Below are positions 17,014 through 25,731 of a stretch of 64,000 nt of DNA, piece by piece; position 1 is the first letter of the stretch; each line of letters begins with the position of its first letter. The DNA lies in the NCBI GenBank assembly GCA_002403305.1, contig DHHM01000017.1, positions 1,565-65,564 on the forward strand. The letters are read 5' to 3'. A program made the translations under genes and the position numbers. Source of the DNA: Bacteroidales bacterium UBA4772 (GTDB lineage: Bacteria; Bacteroidota; Bacteroidia; Bacteroidales; VadinHA17). The notes under the pieces are model-generated. The model saw nothing but the letters and a program-made list of their open reading frames with translations, searched no databases and was not told the origin of the DNA.

Positions 17014-17059
17014 ACAAAGGGTATCTCAATTTAGTGATAAAATCCGAGATACCCTTTGT
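17014..17059 (-). terminator. strong hairpin between the binding-protein and enzyme genes
   Basis: ACAAAGGGTATCTC (17014-17027) and GAGATACCCTTTGT (17046-17059) are perfectly complementary over 14 bp with an 18-nt loop. It lies in the 109-bp gap of an otherwise tight operon. On the minus strand it is followed by TATTTAAAA rather than a run of U, so it may be a partial terminator or an RNA stabiliser that sets SusCD/binding-protein mRNA above enzyme mRNA. Confidence 0.5.
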
Positions 17060-17092
17060 TTCAGATTAAATGGCTTGCCTAATCAACCACCA

Positions 17093-19225
17093 TTATTTAT
17101 GTTCAAACCGAATATTGTCTACGTAGAGGCCGGTGAGATCCATATCCACACCTGTCCAGAGTGTCATGCCCCAGTCGCCGCTCGACGGAATGACATCAGG
17201 AAGTGCCGGGTATGTAGCCAGGTCAAAGGTGATGGTTATCCATCCGGGAGTCGACCAGCTGCCGTCATCATTCTGTATTCCGAGGTGACCTATATCGATG
17301 TCCGTGCCGGCAAGCTTCATGGTGAATGCGCCTGTTCCCGGTGCGAACGGTGTCGTGATATAGACATCCATCTTGAGGTAATGATCGGCCTTGGTTACCG
17401 ATGGTTTGGGCAATTGGTCATGGTTGCATCCCCATATCCATGTCCAGCCGTTCAGTGCGGGCAGCACTCCGTGCATGTAGTTACCGGATATTGCTATAGC
17501 CGGGTCGCTTCCCAGTTCAACTGCGCCACCCCAGTTATCCCAGCCAAGATCGTGACCATCAGCTCCCACCTCGAAGTCGTTGATCATGAGAGAAGGATCA
17601 ACAACCGGATCGGTACCGCCGAAGAATATCTCAGGGAAGATTCCCTCCTCGCCCTCATATGTGAGGAGGCTTATGGTGCCGTAACCGCGTGTCACATCCA
17701 CGGGCACATAGACTTCAATCTTTGTATCTGTCTTGACGCCATAGGCTGTTGCCGGAATATTTCCCGGGAAGACCAGTTCCTTCACCAGAAGCATATTGGT
17801 GCCGTTGATTGTCAGAATATTTCCGGGTTCACCGCGGAACTCAGTATAGGAACCGAACACCGGCAGATTGGCAAGAATGGAGAATTCTATTGCCGACTGA
17901 ACCTCCGTTTTATTCTTTGCAACCAGTGTTATTATGCCTGTCCTGGCTCCCACCGGAACCGTAACCGTCAGCGAGGTCCCCGTTCTGGCACCGATTGTCC
18001 CTTTCATATCACCGGTGAAGACCACATCGGTGACAAGGTCAAGGTCTGTACCTGAGATGATAATATCGCTGTTTGCCTTCGCTGATGTTGGGCTGAAGGA
18101 TGTGAATACCGGATCTATCATTGTCAGGTTGGGCCCGTCGATCTGCTTGTCAGCCCTGGTGAAGAAGCTCACGATCCCGGTAACGGCGTCGTCAGGCACT
18201 GTTACAAGAATCTGTGTGGCGGTGCCGCCGTCCCTGATGGTCCCCTGCGTGCCGCCTCCAAAGGTGACATGATCAACCAGGTCGAGATTGGTACCGGTGA
18301 CGGTGATATCCTGTCCGTTCTTGAGTGTCACCGGAGTGACGCTCAGCGTCGGGATCACCATCAGCAGGTCATCGGCAGTTGCAACCTCAACACCCGAGGC
18401 AGGTATCATGACCACCTTCCCGTCTTTGGTGTCATCCGGCACATTGATCACTATCTCAGTGGCGGTGTGGCTTACAAAGTCTGCTGCGGCAATCACCTTG
18501 TTGCCTCCGAGGGTGACGGTCTCAACCAGGTCGAGGTCGGTGCCGGCTATAGTGAGCGCGGTGCCTGCCTTAACAGGGTTCGGTGTTACCGAGGTAAAGG
18601 CCGGCAGTGTCACCGTGAGGTCGCTGGCAGAAAATACAATGATGGGTTCCTCTTCAGCGTTCGAGACGGCTATCTTGCCGGTCTGGGCCTCAGCGGGAAC
18701 AATCAGCTTTATCTCCGTGCGGCTGTGACTTGTAAAATCGTCTTCAACCACACTTATACGGTCTGTCAGTATCACCTCGCCCACCAGGTTGAGATAGTCG
18801 CCCGCGATTGTCAGCTCATCGCCCGCCTTGACAGTGGCTGGTGTGAAGCTGGCTATTGATATGGGCTCTGAAAAACCTATCTCAGTCTTTGTGGTGATAT
18901 CACCGTCGGGGGTCTTAAGCACAACATAACCCGGCATGGCCTCCTGAGGGACAGTCAGCGTAAGCAGTGTTGGCGTCTTCTTGGTAAACGAGGTGACAGT
19001 GATATTGTTGGGCAGTATCACAGCCGTCACCTTGTCAAGGTTCACCCCTATGAATTTCAGTTCTGCCCCCCTGGCTATGGGCATGGGCCCGAAGCTGTAG
19101 AGGGCTGCCTTGGTGTCAACCTCTTCCTTTCCCTCGCAGGAGTTGAAGAGGAAACCGGTGCTGACCACGCAGAGTGTCGCGAACAGCAGCGTCCGGTTGC
19201 GGAATTTTATTTGAATCTTTTGCAT
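17093..19225 (-). CDS. surface glycan-binding lipoprotein with six IPT/TIG repeats
   Basis: It probably captures polysaccharide at the cell surface for SusCD. The signal peptide ends in the lipobox FNSC. Six IPT/TIG beta-sandwich repeats follow (residues about 40-520), each with a GxxLTIxGxxLDLV-like core: IARGAELKFIGVNLDKV, VKAGDELTIAGDYLNLV, VKAGTALTIAGTDLDLV, LKNGQDITVTGTNLDLV, AKANSDIIISGTDLDLV and EPGNILTINGTNMLLV. The C-terminal 180 residues form a separate aromatic-rich domain (LGWDNWGGAVELG, LNGWTWIWGC), probably the glycan-binding site. At 710 residues it is longer than typical SusE-position proteins because of the extra repeats. It lies 21 bp from the next binding-protein gene. Confidence 0.85.
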   Translation of the reverse strand: MQKIQIKFRNRTLLFATLCVVSTGFLFNSCEGKEEVDTKAALYSFGPMPIARGAELKFIGVNLDKVTAVILPNNITVTSFTKKTPTLLTLTVPQEAMPGYVVLKTPDGDITTKTEIGFSEPISIASFTPATVKAGDELTIAGDYLNLVGEVILTDRISVVEDDFTSHSRTEIKLIVPAEAQTGKIAVSNAEEEPIIVFSASDLTVTLPAFTSVTPNPVKAGTALTIAGTDLDLVETVTLGGNKVIAAADFVSHTATEIVINVPDDTKDGKVVMIPASGVEVATADDLLMVIPTLSVTPVTLKNGQDITVTGTNLDLVDHVTFGGGTQGTIRDGGTATQILVTVPDDAVTGIVSFFTRADKQIDGPNLTMIDPVFTSFSPTSAKANSDIIISGTDLDLVTDVVFTGDMKGTIGARTGTSLTVTVPVGARTGIITLVAKNKTEVQSAIEFSILANLPVFGSYTEFRGEPGNILTINGTNMLLVKELVFPGNIPATAYGVKTDTKIEVYVPVDVTRGYGTISLLTYEGEEGIFPEIFFGGTDPVVDPSLMINDFEVGADGHDLGWDNWGGAVELGSDPAIAISGNYMHGVLPALNGWTWIWGCNHDQLPKPSVTKADHYLKMDVYITTPFAPGTGAFTMKLAGTDIDIGHLGIQNDDGSWSTPGWITITFDLATYPALPDVIPSSGDWGMTLWTGVDMDLTGLYVDNIRFEHK

Positions 19226-19246
19226 CGCAAATCGTTTTTCGGTTGA

Positions 19247-20473
19247 TTACTTCGGTACCACACGTATATTGTCTATGCAGATGTGCGGATTGCAGTCCGT
19301 ACCGGCCACACCGCCGTGCCATACATAGAAGGTCAGGCCGCTTATCATGTCAGCCGTGAGCTTGTTGGCGCTTTCAGCCCCGTCGAACGTGTAGTTGAAA
19401 TCTGACAGGGGGAATGAAACCGTTATCCAGCCGTCAGTCTGATAGGAGCCTGTCTCCTTCCACGGATTCCACAGTCCTCTGGGGTAAGTGCCATCAGCGA
19501 TGTAACTGTTATTATCCCTGACAGAGTAAGCCGTAAAGATCATCTGCAATGCAGATGATGCCCATGGTTCAACAACGTTTACCTCAAACTTGATCTGCCC
19601 GTCCTTGAGTTCACCGGTATATACCGGCACATCAGGACGCCCGTTGGCTGCAGGCCAGAGGTTGAAGCTGAAGCCATCCTCGTTCCAGGTTGAACCTGCA
19701 CCGCCGGCCATGGCTCCGGAGAACCTGACATAATTGCCGTCCACAGGTTCGGGATTGGAGCTTCCGATGACACCCGAGCGCCAGCCGCCGGCAGCGGTGA
19801 GGTCATCAAAGTTCAGGATAATGCCCCTGTCGTCGCGGAAGAAGAAGCGTGACCGGGTTGTTCCGTAGAGCGACCTTACCTGTATCTGGCCCGGGCCGGT
19901 GCCGGCAGGCACCGTCACACGTATCTCATTGATCGTGGAGCTCTCAATGGTTCCCGCAATATTACCGGGGAAGAGCACCGTCAGGGGTGAGGCGGGGTCA
20001 TCAACAAAGTAGTTGCCCTTGATGACAGCAGTCTCCCCGTCAGCAACATATTCACACACCAGCCTGTCAACAAGGGGAGCGGGAACATCCACTCCGAAGT
20101 CATAGGTTAGCTTGTTTACCTTATCACTGTTCATCAGGGTCATCTTGTTGGTCACCTCAGCAGGAATCACCTCGGGCACCTGGACGATGATAGATGTTTC
20201 AGTAACAAGGTTGGGGTTCAGCGCTGCCCTCTGGTCGTTGAACCAGATCTCATCCACGTTGCCCAGGTTCTTGCCTATGATCGCAATATTATCACCCATG
20301 AAGGCATGGGCAACCAGCGAATCGGACTTGGCAGGGTCTGTCTTGCGGATATACATTATCTCCGGCGCCGGCTGCTCGTCATTATCTTCGCACGACTGGA
20401 AGAAGAGGCCGGTAAAGATGGTCACCAGCACCAGCATGGATGCTGAGAACCTTTTATAATTTATCTTTTTCAT
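19247..20473 (-). CDS. SGBP-B-like surface glycan-binding lipoprotein
   Basis: A cell-surface binding protein in the SusE position. The signal peptide ends in the lipobox FQSC. Two IPT/TIG repeats (DNIAIIGKNLGNVDEIWF and ETAVIKGNYFVDDP) lead to a C-terminal domain that resembles the xyloglucan-binding domain of SGBP-B proteins (FNDQRAALNPNL, FNLWPAANGRPDVPVY, WNPWKETGSYQTDGWITVSF, FYVWHGGVAGTDCNPHI). The ligand is inferred as xyloglucan or another beta-1,4-glucan/mannan. The gene is preceded by a 105-bp gap that carries an interspersed hairpin repeat (20484-20564), unusual inside this operon. Confidence 0.85.
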   Translation of the reverse strand: MKKINYKRFSASMLVLVTIFTGLFFQSCEDNDEQPAPEIMYIRKTDPAKSDSLVAHAFMGDNIAIIGKNLGNVDEIWFNDQRAALNPNLVTETSIIVQVPEVIPAEVTNKMTLMNSDKVNKLTYDFGVDVPAPLVDRLVCEYVADGETAVIKGNYFVDDPASPLTVLFPGNIAGTIESSTINEIRVTVPAGTGPGQIQVRSLYGTTRSRFFFRDDRGIILNFDDLTAAGGWRSGVIGSSNPEPVDGNYVRFSGAMAGGAGSTWNEDGFSFNLWPAANGRPDVPVYTGELKDGQIKFEVNVVEPWASSALQMIFTAYSVRDNNSYIADGTYPRGLWNPWKETGSYQTDGWITVSFPLSDFNYTFDGAESANKLTADMISGLTFYVWHGGVAGTDCNPHICIDNIRVVPK

Positions 20474-20483
20474 CCGTTATTAA

Positions 20484-20564
20484 TTATTTATCTTATTGGT
20501 CGAATGGAACTTGCATGAATTGAATAATCATATTCCTTTACTGACTTATGCTCATGCAAGTTTC
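20484..20564 (-). repeat. interspersed hairpin repeat, copy A
   Basis: On the minus strand it reads GAAACTTGCATGAGCA, a variable stretch of about 28 nt, TTCATGCAAGTTCC, then ATTCGACCAATAAGATAAAT. The two GCATGA/TCATGC arms form a stem of about 13 bp. The same arms and the same tail occur at 56006-56085, and the tail alone at 30880-30906. This copy sits in the leader of the SGBP-B gene, 11 bp from its start. Confidence 0.75.
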
Positions 20565-20577
20565 ATATCTGGCATGG

Positions 20578-22191
20578 CTATTTGGTGTAATAGTGTTCAG
20601 GCTCATCATCCAGCTTCGGGTCCTGAAGCACCTCGGAGGCCGGTATCGGAAGGAACATCTTGTCAGGTGTGAAGTTCGTTACATAGAACGGATTACCGGG
20701 TATGGTACCCCTGTTCTGGGCTTCGATTATCTCCCTGGCCTTGTCGTAGCCCTGGCGGGTGATATCGAACCAGTAATCACCTTCAAAGGCGAACTCAACA
20801 CGCCGCTCCTGCATGATGTCATCAAGGGTAAGCACATCCCTGGTTGGCAGTCCGGCACGCAGGCGAACCCTGTTGAAAGCCTCAAGGGCTGATGCATCTG
20901 TTGTGGATTCGCTGGCACCCAGTGTGGCTTCGGCATAGATGAGAAGGATATCGGCAAACCTCAGCATCATGAAGTTGATGCCTGTATTCATGCCGATGAC
21001 CTGCTCGCCGCCATACTTTGAGCCCGGGCCTACGACATACTTGGCGATGGTTGACCTGGTGCCGTTGAGTGAGCCTCCCTGGTTGGTCGCCTGAACGGTG
21101 TCATACCTGAAACCGTCTTTCATGAATTCATTGTATGCTGCATCGTTGACCGTGAAAGAGCCGTCGCTCTGCGGCAGCTTCTGAGGCTTCCATGAGGGCA
21201 TCGTCCAGCCGTGCTCCATGACTGACCCTGCACGCCTTTTGTCATTGGGTTCGTAGGCAGCGATGATGTCAAGCGAGGGCCTGAAGAGCTCCCACATCTG
21301 GGCCTCGTCGGTCTGCAGGCTGGAAGGACCGCGGTCGGGGTTCAGCTGGTTGCCCGAACCCCACGGGTTCATGGTGCACTGATGCTGTACCGCAAAGAGT
21401 GTCTCAATGTTGTTGTTGTTGGCACTTGAGTTGAACATGGCACGGTAGTCCGGGAAGAGGTCATACAGTTTTGAGTCAATCACCTCCCCTGCCATCAGCT
21501 TCGCATTGGCATAATCCTTCTGATAGAGATAGAGCTTTGCCATCATCCCCCTGGCCGAGTATTTGGTAGCCCTGCCGGGAACATCGGTCTCGGGCAGCCC
21601 TGCCTCGGCAAGCTGCAGTTCCTCGAGCGCAAACCTGAGCACATCCTCCTGGTAGTAACGCGGAATCTGAAAGTCGCCTGTCAGGGCTATGGCTCCGGGA
21701 TCGGTAACGATGGGAGCATGGCCGAAGATGCGGGCAATATAGAAATAGACTGTTCCCCTGAGGAAATGGCATTCAGCTATCGCCGGATCGAGTATGGCCG
21801 GGTCGCCACCCTCAGCCTTCTTCTGTTCAAGGGTGGCCATCAGTGAGCTGGTCCAGCCGTTTACCTTGTAAAAGGCCTTCCATGAGTCAGAGAGACGTAC
21901 CGAGGTGGCTGACACCGTCATCTCCTGGAAGGGGGTGTCATCACCGTTCCATGTGTGTTCATTCCCCGAAAGAATCTCACCGATACAGTCGAGGGCGCGG
22001 GCTTCATAGCCTGACCAGGCCAACCCTGAATAGATCGTACTGGTTGCAGCCCTGACCTCATCGGCAGTGTTGTAATAGTTGCTCACCGTCAGACCCGAAA
22101 GGGAGGGACGCTCGATGAACGACTCGCTGCATGATGCAAGTGTTGCTGCCAGTATCAAAATCACGTATATAAATCTGTTTTTCATGATCAT
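20578..22191 (-). CDS. susD: SusD/RagB-family outer-membrane lipoprotein
   Basis: The glycan-binding lid of the SusCD importer. The signal peptide ends in the lipobox LASC, followed by SESFIERPSLSGLTVSNYYNTADEV, the normal SusD N-terminus. The helical TPR-like core and the C-terminal signature (LRFADILLIYAEATLGA, then AFNRVRLRAGLPTRDVLTLDDIMQERRVEFAFEGDYWFDITR) are complete. The 537-residue length is normal. The start is 12 bp after the SusC stop, so the pair is translationally close. ATGs at 22191 and 22185 are both possible. Confidence 0.96.
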   Translation of the reverse strand: MIMKNRFIYVILILAATLASCSESFIERPSLSGLTVSNYYNTADEVRAATSTIYSGLAWSGYEARALDCIGEILSGNEHTWNGDDTPFQEMTVSATSVRLSDSWKAFYKVNGWTSSLMATLEQKKAEGGDPAILDPAIAECHFLRGTVYFYIARIFGHAPIVTDPGAIALTGDFQIPRYYQEDVLRFALEELQLAEAGLPETDVPGRATKYSARGMMAKLYLYQKDYANAKLMAGEVIDSKLYDLFPDYRAMFNSSANNNNIETLFAVQHQCTMNPWGSGNQLNPDRGPSSLQTDEAQMWELFRPSLDIIAAYEPNDKRRAGSVMEHGWTMPSWKPQKLPQSDGSFTVNDAAYNEFMKDGFRYDTVQATNQGGSLNGTRSTIAKYVVGPGSKYGGEQVIGMNTGINFMMLRFADILLIYAEATLGASESTTDASALEAFNRVRLRAGLPTRDVLTLDDIMQERRVEFAFEGDYWFDITRQGYDKAREIIEAQNRGTIPGNPFYVTNFTPDKMFLPIPASEVLQDPKLDDEPEHYYTK

Positions 22192-22203
22192 TTTTTTTAG
22201 TCA

Positions 22204-25200
22204 TTAAAACTCAACACTCACACCGCCCATGATCGTGCGCGGGTTGGGATAGTGACCGGCATCGACGTTCATAAGCCTGATACTGTTGTTGTAGGAGCCA
22301 ACCTCCGGATCATAACCCGTATAGTTGGTAAAGGTGTAAAGGTTCTGAACCGTGACATAGAGTCTGAGGTTGTTCATCTTCACCTTGCTTACGAGAGACT
22401 TTGGCAACCTGTAGCCGAGAGTGATGTTCTGAACACGCAGGTAGGAGCCGTCTTCAACATAACGGTCTGACATGGCCGTGTTGTTGGTGTTGGTGTTGGA
22501 GAAACGCGGCAGTTCACCGTCCTTGTTGGTTGCGGTATAGCGATCCATGACTGCGGTCGACTGGTTGTAGTAGACGTTGTTCATTCTCTCCAGCTGCCAC
22601 TTCATGAAGTTGAATATCTCGGCACCGTAGCTTCCCTGCAGGAAGACGGAGAGATCAATATCCTTATACCGGAAGTTGTTGGTGATACCGAAGGTGAAGT
22701 CAGGGATCGGGCTGCCGATGAAGGTGAGGTCCTTTGAGTCAATTATCTTGTCACCGTTCTGGTCTGCAAACCTCACGTCGCCAAGCCAGGTCTCGTTCTC
22801 TGCAATAGCTGATCCGAACTGGGGATATGAGTTGGTGAGCTCTGCCTCGGTACGGAAGAGACCGTCAGTCACCAGGCCCCAGAATGTTCCCACTGCATAA
22901 CCCGGTACCGTATGGGTGATCAGGTAGTTGTCATAATAGATCTTCCCGTCGATGGAGGAGGATTCGTTAATGAGCTTGTCAAGCACGTTCTTGTAGTGCG
23001 AGAAGATAATTGTTGTGTTCCAGGCGAAATCGGGCCTGACAATGTTGCGGGTAAGAAGGCTGACATCGATACCGGTGTTGGTCATCTGTCCCACATTGCC
23101 GATAGGCGCTTTCAGGTCGTTCCATGCATCGCCGACACCCAGCAGGGCAGGGCCGGTGCTGAAGAGCAGCATGTTGGAGGTGATCTTTTTATACAGGTCT
23201 ACAGTCAGATCAATTCTTCCGTTCAGAAACCCGAAGTCAACACCTCCGTTGTAGGTGATCACCGATTCCCACCCCAGCTCGGGGTTGGCTATCCCGGCTA
23301 TGAAGTTGGTAGAAGCGGTACCTACCTGTCCGAACCCTACCGGTCCGGGCCAGAAGTTCACATTGGAGGTATATGGCGGGCTGGGTGCGCCGCCGGGCAG
23401 GTTCTGGTTACCCACTGAACCGGCACCGAGTCTGATCTTCATGTAGTTCATAACATTGTCCCATCCAGCGGCAAACTTCTCGTTGGTGACCGTCCATCCG
23501 ACTGATGCACCCGGGAAGTAACCCCATTTGTTGTTGGGACCGAAGTTGGCCGAGCCATCTGCCCTGTAGCTGAGGGAGAGGGAGTAGCGATCGTCAAAGG
23601 TGCAGTTGCCTCTCACGAAGTATGACTCCATGGCCCAGTCGCCCTTGCCGCCGGTGAGATCCCATGTGGTCTTGTCGGTACCGCCGGCATTCATGTCAAG
23701 GATATTGTTCTGCAGGTCGACCTTTTTGCCGCCCATTTGCTCCCAGTATGAGTACTGTGCCTCATGACCGCCGGTGAAGGCGACTTTATGCTTGCCAAAA
23801 GTCCTGTTGAAGTTCAGGTAGTTCCTGACAGCATAATAATAGGAGTTGTTACGGTTGTCATAGAGCTGTGCCTGAAGTGACCTCGTTCCGATATTGGCCT
23901 CATACTGGAATGCAATGTTGTTCCGCATCCCGAGCTGGTATGAGAATTCGTTACGGAGCGACAGTCCCTCCATGAAGATAATATCAGCGTAGATATTACC
24001 GAATATCTGGCTCTGGGTCGTCTTGTTGCCCCTGCTGCTGCTTGTGGCAACGGGGTTGTCGGCTGTATAGCTGTAACCGCCCACAGTATAGTTTCCTGCC
24101 CATGTGCCGTCGAGGTTTCTCACCGGTATGAGCGGGTTCTGCAGCGTTGACCACCAGATGGTACTCTCGGCGGCATCGGCCAGGGTTACATTCTGGATAC
24201 TCCTGGTTATGTTGGAGCTCACACCTGCCTTGAGCCAGCTTTTAACCTGGCTGTCGAGGTTGAAGCGTGTTGAATAGCGCTTGAAGTCGGACCCTATCAG
24301 GATACCCTGCTGGTCGAAATAACCGGCAGAGAAGTAATAGTTGGTTTTCTCATTCCCTCCTGAAATGCCAAGCTGATGGTCGGTGGTGTAGCCCTGCCGG
24401 AAGATGGCATCCTGCCAGTCGGTTCCCTCTCCGAGGAGGGAGGGATCAGCGAACTCCTCCGTCGGGGTGTAGCCTGTCCCCAGTTCGGCGATGACGCTGT
24501 TCTGGTATTCGGCGAACTGGCGGAGGTTCATGACATCCAGCTTCCTGGTCACCTGCTGAAGTCCGTAGGAGGCGTCATAGGTTATCTTGCCCTCACCGGC
24601 CTTGCCCTTCTTCGTGGTTATGAGCAGAACACCGTTGGCGGCCTGTGACCCATAGATGGCCTGCGCCGAGGCGTCCTTAAGAACGTCTATCGACTCGATG
24701 TCATTGGGGTTCAGCGTGGCCAGAAAGCTGTTCTGCGTCTGTCCGTCAGAGCCGCCGAGGCCGTCATAGCCTGTGTTCTCAACGTTGTTGGATGTGAAGG
24801 GTACACCGTCAATGACTATCAGCGGGTCATTGCTGTTAATCGAGGTGATACCCCTTACCCTGACGGAGACGCCGCCGCCGGGCTGGCCGCTGTTATTCAT
24901 CACATGCAGTCCTGCAACCTTGCCCTGCAGGGCCTGGTCAACACCGGCAACAACAAGGTCCTGAATATCCTCCGTCTTGACGGAGGCAATGGCAGATGTC
25001 ACCTCTGACCTTCTGATGGTACCGTATCCAATCACCACTACGGCGTCAACCTCCTCGGCTGACATATTCATAACAATTGTCATGGCCCCCCCGATAATCG
25101 GTACCTCCTGTGTGTCCATCCCTATGAATGAGACAACCAGCGTGGTGGCATCCGCAGGCACCTGAAAGGAGAAATTTCCGTTCAGGTCAGAGGCAGTTCC

Positions 25201-25362
25201 TATTGTCGTCCCCTTCACCACTATCGAGGCTCCGGGCAAGGCAGCATTGGTCTCATCCAACACCCTCCCGGTGACAGTCCTCTGCTGTCCGAAAAGAGCT
25301 GATGATGACATGACAGCTGCCAGACAAATAAGAAAAGTTAGTCTAAAGAGTTTGTTTTGCAT
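22204..25362 (-). CDS. susC: SusC/RagA-family TonB-linked outer-membrane transporter
   Basis: The TonB-dependent channel that imports oligosaccharides together with SusD. Signal peptide, then a carboxypeptidase-regulatory-like domain (TVTGRVLDETNAALPGASIVVKGT trimmed form at residues 29-52), a short TonB-box-like stretch (DAVVVIGYGTIRRSEVTSAI), a plug with the SusC signature LKDASAQAIYGSQAANGV (about 228) and a 22-strand barrel ending in an aromatic residue (GGVSVEF). The length of 1052 is typical. There is no N-terminal STN/secretin domain, so anti-sigma control is unlikely; the divergent NUDIX-type regulator is the better candidate. It is the first gene of the operon that ends at 6930. Confidence 0.97.
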   Translation of the reverse strand: MQNKLFRLTFLICLAAVMSSSALFGQQRTVTGRVLDETNAALPGASIVVKGTTIGTASDLNGNFSFQVPADATTLVVSFIGMDTQEVPIIGGAMTIVMNMSAEEVDAVVVIGYGTIRRSEVTSAIASVKTEDIQDLVVAGVDQALQGKVAGLHVMNNSGQPGGGVSVRVRGITSINSNDPLIVIDGVPFTSNNVENTGYDGLGGSDGQTQNSFLATLNPNDIESIDVLKDASAQAIYGSQAANGVLLITTKKGKAGEGKITYDASYGLQQVTRKLDVMNLRQFAEYQNSVIAELGTGYTPTEEFADPSLLGEGTDWQDAIFRQGYTTDHQLGISGGNEKTNYYFSAGYFDQQGILIGSDFKRYSTRFNLDSQVKSWLKAGVSSNITRSIQNVTLADAAESTIWWSTLQNPLIPVRNLDGTWAGNYTVGGYSYTADNPVATSSSRGNKTTQSQIFGNIYADIIFMEGLSLRNEFSYQLGMRNNIAFQYEANIGTRSLQAQLYDNRNNSYYYAVRNYLNFNRTFGKHKVAFTGGHEAQYSYWEQMGGKKVDLQNNILDMNAGGTDKTTWDLTGGKGDWAMESYFVRGNCTFDDRYSLSLSYRADGSANFGPNNKWGYFPGASVGWTVTNEKFAAGWDNVMNYMKIRLGAGSVGNQNLPGGAPSPPYTSNVNFWPGPVGFGQVGTASTNFIAGIANPELGWESVITYNGGVDFGFLNGRIDLTVDLYKKITSNMLLFSTGPALLGVGDAWNDLKAPIGNVGQMTNTGIDVSLLTRNIVRPDFAWNTTIIFSHYKNVLDKLINESSSIDGKIYYDNYLITHTVPGYAVGTFWGLVTDGLFRTEAELTNSYPQFGSAIAENETWLGDVRFADQNGDKIIDSKDLTFIGSPIPDFTFGITNNFRYKDIDLSVFLQGSYGAEIFNFMKWQLERMNNVYYNQSTAVMDRYTATNKDGELPRFSNTNTNNTAMSDRYVEDGSYLRVQNITLGYRLPKSLVSKVKMNNLRLYVTVQNLYTFTNYTGYDPEVGSYNNSIRLMNVDAGHYPNPRTIMGGVSVEF

Positions 25363-25437
25363 AGCTGTACAGTTTTAGGTTTTTAAAGTTAACCCTTCTT
25401 CTCAGCGTAATACTGATACTTTTTTGTCTCTTTGTTA

Positions 25438-25454
25438 TAGTAATTTGATTACTA
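25438..25454. promoter_or_regulatory. inverted repeat in the susC leader, candidate operator
   Basis: TAGTAAT-TTG-ATTACTA is a perfect 7-bp inverted repeat in the 369-bp divergent spacer between susC and the NUDIX-type regulator. Its size and symmetry fit a dimeric winged-helix repressor. Binding by the adjacent regulator is inference. Confidence 0.4.
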
Positions 25455-25501
25455 CTATGTCATTTCCATAAGAATCTGACAAGGTTCGTGTACTTAATAC
25501 A

Positions 25502-25527
25502 CAAAGTTAATAAATATATCATTCCAA
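25502..25527 (-). promoter_or_regulatory. possible susC promoter
   Basis: On the minus strand TAACTTTG (25509-25502) is an exact TAnnTTTG -7 box. The nearest TTG (25527-25525) is only 15 bp upstream, shorter than usual, so the -33 assignment is weak. It would give a leader of about 130 nt containing the inverted repeat at 25438. Confidence 0.35.
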
Positions 25528-25649
25528 CATCTGTCCTGCACAGGAACCGCAAATGGAAACATCCTTACCATCGGATCTATTTATATAATAGTGTATCGGT
25601 TAAATATCCGGGCTGCATAAGATTCCTGATGCCTTTTTTGATTACACTG

Positions 25650-25680
25650 TTGATTCTGACATTTATTTACAATATCTTTG
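25650..25680 (+). promoter_or_regulatory. promoter of the NUDIX-type regulator operon
   Basis: TTG (25650-25652) and TATCTTTG (25673-25680, exact TAnnTTTG) are spaced by 20 bp. The predicted start is about 25687, 45 nt before the ATG at 25732. Confidence 0.6.
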
Positions 25681-25731
25681 AAATCCTACATTGTACACTA
25701 AGTCATTTTATCACTTACCAGGTATAATAAA

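Noticed and set aside
17014..17059. classical Rho-independent terminator ending the operon
   Set aside because: No U tract on the minus strand and enzyme genes continue in the same direction; retained only as a hairpin with possible partial termination.
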